Shown here piece after piece: positions 34,101 to 42,612 of a stretch of DNA of 60,000 nucleotides; within the stretch, counting starts at the first letter, position 1, and the number at the start of each line of letters is the position of its first letter. The translations under genes and the position numbers were made by a program. Where the stretch lies: positions 341,625 through 401,624 of the forward strand of contig NMRA01000190.1 in the NCBI GenBank assembly GCA_002633005.1. The letters are read 5' to 3'. This stretch comes from Phoronis australis (Eukaryota; Phoronida; Phoronidae). The notes below the pieces were generated by a model. The model made no database searches. It saw nothing but the letters and a program-made list of their open reading frames with translations, and was not told the origin of the DNA.

Positions 34101-37100
34101 TTGGAGATCAAGCCTTGGGCCATGATCGAGAATGTGATGTTGTCATATGGAGAAGGAATTCGCCTATACTGGACAACAACAGTGAGAGAGTACAAACCAG
34201 TTGCTTTAAAAACGTTCGAATGTTAATGCAAGACGCAGTGACTTTCATACCCAATTGATCTCATGTATCGTAGGAGAAACGGGACTACTTACAGGACACG
34301 ATTCCACAGCCGTGTCTTTATGTTATGTAGGAGCTTATCAACAAGACTATGCAATTAACCAATTATCTACAAAACTATCAATTTAACTCAACAAAAGTAT
34401 ACATTTTCTAAAAGTAGAAATTGCGTAGAATTTGATTTTTGACTTTATGCCTATCTGCTATTATTAACTCGCGTGACCGTACTTTTTATCACAATTTAGA
34501 GAAAAGAAAGGTACATTCATAGCAAAACAACAGGATCAATAACACGAGCAAATTTCGCATGATGTAAATATTCAAGATAAAATCTCGTAAATGCTGTTAC
34601 GGTTTTCTAAATCATCGTTTCGTTTTGGTTTTATACGACATTAATTTTTTATATAAAAATCATAGAAATCCGTATTTTTGATATCCTTTCATGCAAAAGT
34701 GGAACATTTTAAACACATCTTATTTTAATAAAATGTAGTAACTGATCCATCCAGGAAAGTTCGTCGCACTTGAATTAAATCTAGTTTGCTGAACAATACT
34801 CACAAAATTAAACTCCAAGAACATAGGCAACATCACTCCTCCTTCAAAGGGAAGATGGTACTGGTACTACTCGCTGGTTCTGGTTCCCTACGCACTAGCC
34901 AGCACGCAGGTATCACGCAGTGGCACGCGCTTTAGCACTGGTTGTTGTAACCTTAGCGGTCATTGGTTAGCTTTACAACACCGTAAAAAATGGCGGACTG
35001 TGAACGATTTTTAGCCTTGTCCTGCAAGTGGCGTCGCAGCAACTATTTCGTTTCTGCAGCGATGTTTAATAGCCGCGTGCTTGAAGCACATACATGTACA
35101 ATAAACACATATCTGGCCGACTTAACCGGTGTCTTATTCATACTATGAATACAGGACAGTATCGTAAACGAAAGTCATCGACAGCAGAAAGATGCACTCC
35201 GAAAAGGCGCAACGTCAACCGGGATTCACATGGCTGAACATAAATTTTAAGCACCGATTTGTCTGTACAGCAGAACATATTTACACTTCAGTCCATCAGT
35301 CATGCCAATTTGTTTGCGTAAAGCGCAGCCTGTTGAGAATTCGACTAGCCAATCAGAAACGCCAGTGCAAAAAAATTTCCCGAGGAAAATTAATAAGTGA
35401 TACCTGCGTACTGGCTACTGACCACCTGGCGGCACGCATGGAACCAGAGAGGATGGTACTGAAGATTGGAGGGAACCGTCGCCTCTCGCTTTCTCACAAG
35501 ATCACGTCTGGTTAGCAACCTCACGTAACCTCTCATCCCAAGGAGGCGACACTTTGAACCGAGCCCCACCTAGCTTGTTAAGTGGGAACTTGACTGATTT
35601 GGTGAACAAAAGCTCCTGTGAACGATTGCATGAAACAGTCCCTAATACGGACTCAGCTGAGGTTCCTAAATCTTTTGCATATTTGTGTCGTTTTTTACTC
35701 CCAGATGTAATATTTTTTCTATCATTGTATCTTTATTATGAGCTCCCCTTTGACTAATGACATTAATTTTGTTATAAGATACTCTGAACCCTTAATTCAT
35801 TGAAAACAAAAAGGAACTTAATCCTTCAATTAGGAGCGTTGCATGAAAAGATGCCTACTTATTTTCAATGATATTGAGAATTCAACGTGGAATTCACTCT
35901 CGCTTTGCATCAAAGCCAAAAATTGACTTACTAATGAAACCAAAACAGTATAAGAAACGACATTCAGTGTTTTCACAAGTCCACAAGCATGCATTAGATT
36001 TAGGGACCTTAGTTGTCTCCCTATTTGGGACTGCTTCATGCAAAGGGGCACTGAACACTTCTCTGAAACCATTTTTTGTGCAGGATCTCGACATTGTTAT
36101 TTTTAAATTCGTGACCTGCGTCCTGGAGGTGATTAAAACAGCAAACGACACACCCTCACCAGCAGCCCTTCTATGTTGATACATACGCTTTTAACGGTTG
36201 TACTGGTTCTCCAACATACATCGCCTCGCAGTTCTCTCCCTCATACTGAACAGCAACTAACGTCCGTCAACGGTGACATCGTTTCCGTACATTAAAGGTG
36301 TGTTGGAGAAGCTGCTGTTTTAATCACCTCCAGGACACATGTCACGAATTTAAAAATGAAAAAGAAAAAACTGGTTTCAGAGAGGTCTCCAGGAGGCTTT
36401 GGTCATCAAATCACTCGATTCCTCACTTAACATGCAAGGTGGAACTTGGTTCAAATTGTAGTCTGCTTGGGATGAGAGTTTAAGTGAGGTCATAGATTAT
36501 AGACAACAGTCTATGGTGAGGTTGCTAACGAGACGAGATCTCTTGAGAAAGCACGAAACAACGTTCCCCGCTAATCTTCGGTACCACCTTCCCTTTGAAG
36601 GAGGCGTGATGCCTCCGAGATTCTTGTCCAGCACACCAGATTTAATTCGAGTACAATACCTTACTATAGCGATTTGGAGAATCCGATCAGCCTTTCCTGA
36701 GATATGGTGTTCCTAAGTTGGCCAAAATTGGAATTTTTCTAGGGTTCTACACAATCTCAACGCAGATCATCACAATTGTCTTGAGCATAAATTGGTTTCT
36801 GGTCACATGTGTATTTGTTTTCATTTATTCAGGACGACAGCTCAAACAGAATCGCCCGAAAATATACGCCCATCGTTATCCCACGGCGTTTGCAGAAGAC
36901 GAAAAGAATGGTCATATGAACGACTTGATGAAGGACCCGGATGAAAACTGGAAACTGGACGTCGACAGTCGTGTAGTGGAAATGACGTCACTTGGTGGCA
37001 TATCGTTTACCAACTTTGCAAAATCAGGAAAACCGGAAAATGGGTTAGGTATGATGTGGAAATTTTGAAATGCTTTAAATCATTCCGTACACGTAGAAAC

Positions 37101-38667
37101 GTGTATTGGGCTGAATTCTGAAAGTTCAACCTGTGCGTAATCTGTGTGCAATGATAACTGTGTAGCCATTTCCAGATATAGTTTTCAAAATATTTAAGGT
37201 CTAAGCTGTTTACTAATTGGGTTGTCAATCAATACTTAAAAGACAGTGGCTTTACTTATAATAGCAGTCTTTGTCTCATCGCGCTAAGAAGACGTGGCAG
37301 TCTAAGAATTTACAAATGATTATAACAATGGTTATTTCATATGAAGGGTTATCTGTCCCTTAATATGAATCTTATAGCATCTTTTTGTAGCAAATTAAGT
37401 AGAAACTTTCGTTGTTTAAGGGTGATAAAAGCAGAACTTGCCTTAGAATAGTATAAAATAATGTAAGCCTACCCAGATACGAAAGTCAGAATCACAAGCT
37501 TACTCACTTAATTTTCGAGCTCCCAGCTCTTGAGTTTAAATCATAACTCTGAAACCAACTACTTCTTACATGTTATATTTTATCGATTTCATTTACCTGT
37601 CATTGTTGCTTTTTGGTGCCTAAACTTGATCATTACTTTCAGACTTGTACAAGGATTTGGTTGCTCCAACGTTTCAGTGTAATTTGCACGTGCAGTCCTG
37701 GAAGGGAACCTCCAGTCCAATGGACTCCTTATGCGAAGACGGAATCTTCACGGTATTAAAATCTTTAACATAAACTAATCTATTACTCTTGGGGCAACTC
37801 TATTGAAAACGTTTATTAAAGGGAAACTCAAATTTTAATGAACAGCGTCCGGTGGTCTCCTGTCACTTTGGTGACCGCATCAAAATATTCTTAAGGTCTC
37901 GGTATCACTGAGGAAACATTACAATCATTCATTAAACAGTGTTATTTTTTAACAAAAGTTCTTTCGCTTGCTTATAGGTTGAGAACGTCAAAAGTATAAA
38001 GTTTGGCGAGCTTGAAATTGATTCATATAAACGAGAAGATCATTCCAAGTGGACAATAACGGAGGAGGTTACATGTGCGGACAGCTGGGTATGCGTTGGG
38101 GACATCAACAGAGAGGTTAGTATTGGTTGCGACTGTGTGAAATGCATTCTTCATTACGTTTTCAAGTCTAGAAAACCTACGGATAGGTGCTGACGTCAGC
38201 AGATATTGTCGGTCACTTAACGTTTTTAAGACATGAGAAAACGTAACGGTAAGATCATGTCTAGTGATAGAAAGCCAATATAAACTAAGTGCTATTCCTC
38301 GTGAACTTTAAGACTGTTTGGTTTTGGCAATTTCGTCGTGTAGTTCGTTAATGTTGAAACTTGTGAGAATTTAAATTCCGACCACCTTCATAATGTGATA
38401 AAAATCCCTATTTTTGGTCTACTGACTGTTTATTTCCACGAGTCCACAAGGGCGGAACTTTTGATTTCTTTTTCATTTCAGGAATCTCAGCGAAAGCGAG
38501 GTGGTGGTACGATGTGCTTCAAGCAGCCTGTTGTGCACAGCCAGTTCAACACTATAGTAACAGACCTGGAAGATTGTGACGAACAGATAGAAGACAACGA
38601 TAAAGTGAAATTCGACCCAGACACTGATGACATCCATTTGATGCATGCGAATCATGATGAATTCTAA
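28198..38667 (+). CDS. DNASE2: Deoxyribonuclease II (lysosomal acid DNase), eight exons
   Basis: Exons: 28198-28313, 29680-29833, 30939-31041, 33129-33284, 36833-37048, 37643-37752, 37978-38115 and 38482-38667. All junctions are GT-AG with matching phases, giving 392 aa. DNase II is a metal-independent acid endonuclease of lysosomes and phagocytes that degrades DNA of engulfed cells and leaves 3'-phosphates. Visible features: signal peptide (about 1-22); the family start CLDEEGQPVDWFIAYKL (29-45); first catalytic HxK at H122-S-K124 followed by GF; SGFW-like core TKTGFWMIHSLPNFP; a FAKS motif in exon 5; and a second HxK in EDHSKW (H307-K309). Both phospholipase D-type catalytic motifs are intact, so the enzyme should be active. 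It is about 30 residues longer than the human enzyme (360 aa), mostly as an acidic C-terminal tail (DEQIEDNDK, DPDTDDIH). Introns hold several transposon remnants. A plus-strand AATAAA at 38951 fits the 3' end. Confidence 0.95.
29150..29595. repeat. Degenerate tandem repeat in DNase II intron 1
   Basis: About three diverged units share an AATACxGxxCTTCAT block, then TTxGAxxGTTTTGAT/GATAGAAATC, then AAATGTAGGxGxCG (starting about 29190, 29345 and 29495). The units are 110-170 bases long. No known satellite is recognised. Confidence 0.5.
30185..30262 (-). repeat. Weak tRNA-like (SINE?) sequence in DNase II intron 2
   Basis: On the minus strand, TTGGCTCTGCTGCAGAG is followed after about 30 bases by GTACGTTCGATTCCGC, an acceptable B box; the A box is poor. 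It is possibly an old tRNA-derived SINE. Confidence 0.3.
31399..32600 (-). pseudogene. Tc1/mariner-family transposase pseudogene
   Basis: The best-kept part (31399-31686) shows the catalytic-core pattern with FKQDVAPSHTS (second Asp region) and WPPPSPDCNPAGYEKW (the SPDxNPxDY region). About 32160-32240 encodes the DNA-binding-domain signature GSVARKCGSGRPKS in another frame, and 32440-32600 carries the N-terminal helix region. Frames change between these parts and stops intervene, so it is not functional. Confidence 0.8.
31421..32644 (-). mobile_element. Decayed Tc1/mariner-type transposon in DNase II intron 3
   Basis: About 1.2 kb. The left end reads TATATCAGGTGTCCCAAAAA; the right end, reverse-complemented, reads TATATCAGGTGCCCCC then AAAAGCGAGCC. 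TA lies at both borders, as expected for this superfamily. The transposase runs on the minus strand, opposite to the host gene, and is broken by frameshifts. Confidence 0.85.
33460..33700. repeat. Inverted-repeat element fragment in DNase II intron 4
   Basis: GCGCGCACCCAG (33470-33481) and CTGGGTGCCCGC (33678-33690) face each other, with AAAAGGTCC words inside both ends. Part of the right half matches, inverted, the interior of the hAT-like element at 2.5 kb. Confidence 0.5.
34814..36630. mobile_element. Composite inverted-repeat element (about 1.8 kb) in DNase II intron 4
   Basis: Outer arms: 34814-34862 (CACTCCTCCTTCAAAGGGAA) and 36581-36630 (TTCCCTTTGAAGGAGGCGTG), inverted. Inner pairs: GGTTAGCAACCTCAC (35512) with GTGAGGTTGCTAACG (36518); 34866-34920 with 35398-35462; and 36058-36145 with 36308-36392. 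A separate MITE (35622-36048) sits inside. No transposase frame is seen. Read as nested non-autonomous DNA transposons. Confidence 0.6.
35622..36048. mobile_element. Second copy of the 15.6-kb MITE family
   Basis: The left end reads GATTGCATGAAACAGTCCCT and the right end TTTGGGACTGCTTCATGCAA, inverted complements. The interior matches the reverse complement of 15590-15760. It is nested in the larger inverted-repeat element. Confidence 0.7.
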
Positions 38668-38914
38668 ATCATACATTGGTGTCTGTACATATACGTTGAA
38701 AGTGTAATGTCCAAAACGCACGTGTACAAGTTAGACATAACATATGTTTTTAGCGTCGTCATTGTGTGTGCAAAATTTCTCTTTTCACCGTTTTTAAAAT
38801 GCTCTTTGTTTCTCATTTATTCCGCTGAGAGCAAACAAACAGCTTGAAACAGCTTGTCGTATACTGAGTATGTAGCTTCTGGTTTATACATTTAACAGCT
38901 CCTTATTTTGTAGG

Positions 38915-38956
38915 TTTATTTTATGCCTATATTTAGCAATGGTTAACATCAATAAA
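38915..38956. promoter_or_regulatory. Facing poly(A) signals of the two convergent genes
   Basis: AATAAA at 38951-38956 on the plus strand would end the DNase II transcript, and AATAAA at 38915-38920 on the minus strand would end the SNF2-family transcript. Cleavage 10-30 bases beyond each would make the two 3' ends overlap by about 50-90 bases. Confidence 0.5.
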
Positions 38957-39165
38957 TACACAAAACGTACCGAGAGTGGCGTAGATGAAGTAATATCCCA
39001 CGAGACATTATTCCGCATATATATTGTTTTTTTTATATGTTTGCCTCTATATCTTAGGAGTTCGTTAGCTTATTTTCATGAAATTTGGCAAATAGTTATG
39101 TTTTGAAGAGATGACGCCTCCTTCTCAATTCATCGGCTTAATTTGAATTCTGCTGTACTAGCAAA

Positions 39166-41067
39166 TCACGATATGTCCATCGGCTCAAACAAGAACTTGA
39201 TGTCTGCTTCCGTTAATTTGTTATTAATCACGTTTTCGTTCAAGATGTCCTTTGCCATTTCCAGCTTTTGCTTCTGCAACTCCTTAATTTGTTCCTCAAT
39301 AGTGCCCGAACAAAGGAAGCTATGAATGAACACATCCTTTGTTTGGCCCAGACGATGTATTCGATCACATGCCTGTTGTTCTACCGCAGGATTCCAGGAC
39401 AGGTCAAGTAGAAAGAGTTGGTTAGCACCCATTAAGTTCAGTCCGACTCCACCAGCGCGTAATGATAACAGCATTACAGATGGCCCAACTGAATTGCTAT
39501 TAAAATTTTTAACAATACGCATCCTGTCGTTTACAGGTGTTTTGCCATCTAATCTACAAAATGAATGTCTTTCCTTGGTCAGGTGATATTGAAGGATGTC
39601 GAGAAGCTTTGTCCATTGAGAAACCACAATACTCTTTGTGGGTTGACTGCTTTCTCCATCATTGCGTAACCTACGCAACTCTGCCATGAGAACTTTTATT
39701 TTGGAACTTTCGTATTCTTTTTCAAATGCAGATATGTGGCTTGCATTCCTCGAGACTGCTTTGCATTGTGTTTCACTCCCTATAGTCAAATCTTGCATAC
39801 GATCTTCTAAAGATCTGTCTACGTCTTCATGTAGCTCGTCGTATTCAATCACCTCTTTCAATAGATTGGGATGAGTACAACATTGTCGAAGACGTAGCAG
39901 TTTAACAAAGTGTGTTGTAAACCAGGCACGTTTGCTTGGTTGACAAACCCCCTGCATGACGCTGTTGTAAATTGCCTTCTCGGTATTAGAAAGCTTTAAA
40001 TCATGCTCGATCCAGTGTCTTTTCGTTAACATTAGTTCGATTTGAGGGTCACTCTTCGTCCTCCTGAGCACGAGAAGTTTTGCAAAAGTCTTTAAAAATG
40101 TGTGATTTTCGCAGCATTCCTTCATGAAACTGTTACTTATATCAGGCAAGTGCATCAGATAGATCAGCAAAGAAACTAAATCAGACTCATAATTTTGAAT
40201 GGGAGTACCTGTCAGGGCCCAACGATACCTAGCCTTTAATTCAAAAACATTTCCGGCTGTGGCCGTCTTCGGATTCCTTATGGTGTGTGCTTCATCCAGA
40301 ATTACTCGATCCCAATCAACTCTTTGTAGGAAAGAATCGCGAGTTCTAAGAATTCCGTAAGTTGTCAACACCAATTCATTTTCAGTAGGGGTCGACTGCT
40401 TTCGTCTTGGTCCATGATAAATGACAACTCTTATTTCGTGTAATTCACTATGTTCAGCAACTTCATTCTCCCATTGGTGGATGATCGATGCCGGAACAAC
40501 AACAAGAGTAGGTCCGCAGCCTTTCCCATTGTGTTTTTGATGAAGCAGCAGCGCTATGGCAGTAACTGTCTTACCAAGTCCCATGTCGTCAGCTAAAATT
40601 CCTCCTGGAGGATTCTGTTCCTCTCGCCAAGCCATCCACTTGAGAGCACTAATCTGGTGAGGCCATAGACGAGATTTTAATCCCTGAAGACGATCTGGTA
40701 TGGTCATCGAATCCGCACATGATCGTCGCTCAAGTTGAGCAAGGAACGACCTTTCAAGCTCTGCTTTTAACAGGATTGGTGAGGGAGGATGTTGGGTTGA
40801 AAAGTCCCCAGGACCGATATGACCCGGGAGTGTCGGGGTGAAGAGGTCAGTCTTTACGTCGTAATGAGGAGTCTCTGTCGATGAGACAGCGTGCCGGGGC
40901 GAGGAATTCACACCAAAGCCTCTCAAACATCTGGTCCCTTCCAACTCTTTTAGCTTTCGTTCAAAAAACTTACGCGTAGTGTCGGTTATCACTGCATCAA
41001 TACCGTGGCCTCGAAGCCTAAGTCTCAAGTCTCCATCACGGGGATTAGGCCCACGTTTCGGCGGCAT
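39166..41067 (-). CDS. SNF2-family DNA-dependent ATPase with N-terminal LEM-like domain, intronless
   Basis: A 633-aa protein. Residues 10-44 (DLRLRLRGHGIDAVITDTTR, then KFFERKL) match the LEM-domain pattern: L-x-x-x-L-x-x-x-G, then T-x-x-T-R-x-x-x-x-K-L. LEM domains normally bind the chromatin protein BAF. The rest is a complete SNF2 helicase-like motor: Walker A DDMGLGKT (160-167), VVVPASIIHQWENEV, DEAH (258-261), LTGTPIQN (285-292), then the C-terminal lobe with VVSQWTKLLDILQYHL, LSLRAGGVGLNLMGANQL and the HRLGQ arginine finger (571-575). All motor motifs are intact. The architecture is closest by eye to TTF2/Rad5-like members, but the RING finger of Rad5-type proteins is absent. Expected role: ATP-driven translocation on DNA in the nucleus. 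It is a single exon, hence possibly a retrogene, and is convergent with DNase II. Confidence 0.9.
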   Translation of the reverse strand: MPPKRGPNPRDGDLRLRLRGHGIDAVITDTTRKFFERKLKELEGTRCLRGFGVNSSPRHAVSSTETPHYDVKTDLFTPTLPGHIGPGDFSTQHPPSPILLKAELERSFLAQLERRSCADSMTIPDRLQGLKSRLWPHQISALKWMAWREEQNPPGGILADDMGLGKTVTAIALLLHQKHNGKGCGPTLVVVPASIIHQWENEVAEHSELHEIRVVIYHGPRRKQSTPTENELVLTTYGILRTRDSFLQRVDWDRVILDEAHTIRNPKTATAGNVFELKARYRWALTGTPIQNYESDLVSLLIYLMHLPDISNSFMKECCENHTFLKTFAKLLVLRRTKSDPQIELMLTKRHWIEHDLKLSNTEKAIYNSVMQGVCQPSKRAWFTTHFVKLLRLRQCCTHPNLLKEVIEYDELHEDVDRSLEDRMQDLTIGSETQCKAVSRNASHISAFEKEYESSKIKVLMAELRRLRNDGESSQPTKSIVVSQWTKLLDILQYHLTKERHSFCRLDGKTPVNDRMRIVKNFNSNSVGPSVMLLSLRAGGVGLNLMGANQLFLLDLSWNPAVEQQACDRIHRLGQTKDVFIHSFLCSGTIEEQIKELQKQKLEMAKDILNENVINNKLTEADIKFLFEPMDIS

Positions 41068-41301
41068 ATTTTGATCAGGCTGACAGGAATTTTACAGTTG
41101 CTGTGTCAAATCAGCATCCCGAGACATTTGGAAGTAAAAATACAAAATATTTCCGATAAGATTTCTAAGAAAAGTGGTTGCGTTTAGTAACGCTAGGACC
41201 TAGATGAAATCTAGCGAAAGTCACGTGTTCTCATTTACGACAATATCTCACATAATCTCGCGAACTCCTGCTTTTAGCGAGGTCCTTGCGTTACTGAACG
41301 G

Positions 41302-41377
41302 CTCGCTGGTTCCCTGCGTGCTTAGCCTTGCTGGCGCGGCTACCGCCCCACCTAGCGGCACGCAGGGAACCAGCGAG
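41302..41377. mobile_element. 76-bp miniature element with 20-bp perfect TIRs and 10-bp target duplication
   Basis: The left end CTCGCTGGTTCCCTGCGTGC (41302-41321) is the exact inverted complement of 41358-41377. TACTGAACGG flanks it on both sides (41292-41301 and 41378-41387). A 9-10 bp target duplication is typical of Mutator-like elements. Related end sequences occur around 34870 and 35440. It lies about 235 bases upstream of the SNF2-family start codon. Confidence 0.85.
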
Positions 41378-42612
41378 TACTGAACGGAGGACTGTGACAA
41401 TATTTACGCGATCAAGACGGAACGGTCGGCTCACCGGTCCAGGACTTACACAGAGATTCACATCCGGCGGTGCTGTAAGATAGGTTTTGGATTGTAACCA
41501 AACGTTTTTTTATGAAATTTATAAAATCAATAGGTGACTCAAAAAGTGAACACAGGAATAGAGAATTTAGTATACTTCGGCAGTAAGAAGTTATCTAACA
41601 ATCAATGTCGTATCGCAACTTTTTAACTAACTTTACACCAAGAATAGAGAATTTGTCTGCTTCCTGGGCAGAGCTATTCTCATGGCGGGAACTGTGTCAA
41701 TCACGTGTTTCCATGTTGAAATACTCTCAAAAATGTTGAACCTTTGCTTGTTACAGAATTATATTCTTTCAAGTCAAGTATGGCTGAAAAACTTTTAGTA
41801 GATGCAGCTTTTTATCGTTTTACAGTATTACTTATGGTTAAGTCCCAAGACCAATTACATTTATGAAAAAAGCAACATGAATAATAAATGGGTCAACCAA
41901 TCAAAATGACCGTTTAGTAAGTGACTCGGGTAGCTTTTACGTCATCGTCATCTTTGTTCCACGTTGGGTGATCTGGCTACCGGCTGCCTCTGGAAGACGT
42001 GATTATCTCCACTTTCATACCCAATTTTATTGTGGGATTGGTCACCGTTTAACTGCAGTGTTCACCAGATCATTTTTTCGAGAAAGTTTCCCTGGTTACC
42101 TTATTAGAAATCACTCAACAACAAGACGATGATAGCAGATACGGCCGTCTTTCCAAGCGGGTAAGGCAAGGTTACCTCACGTCCTCCGACTCAGTCTCTG
42201 ACTCTGGGCTCGGGAAGAATTGACAATTAACTATTTTTTCATACTTAAGTCATAAAATTTGAGTGAGGTTACGACGACCATGCATTGAAAACTCTAGACA
42301 ATACTCAGCTCTTAAACAGACCAACTCGACTATGAAAGTGTGCGTAAATGCCGTTGCGTTCAGTTCACATTAACTAAGTTGAGATTGGTGTGCTTTAAGC
42401 AACTTAATAGCCAATACTCAGCTCTTAAACAGTGCCGAAGATCCACCTGAGGACTTGGTGAAATGGGTATAAACCAAAAGAATGGTTGGAAAATTCGTGT
42501 TCAGTGTGTTAGTACTAACCAAAACAAATTCCCTTGATACGTTTGGAAAACCGCAAACGGCCTTACTTGTTAGTGTTATGTTTCGCCTCGTGAAACCGCA
42601 AACGGCCTTACC

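Noticed and set aside
34064-34258. Plus-strand 64-codon frame as a DNase II exon
   Set aside because: Does not match the family and would break the phase; exon 4 joins cleanly to 36833.
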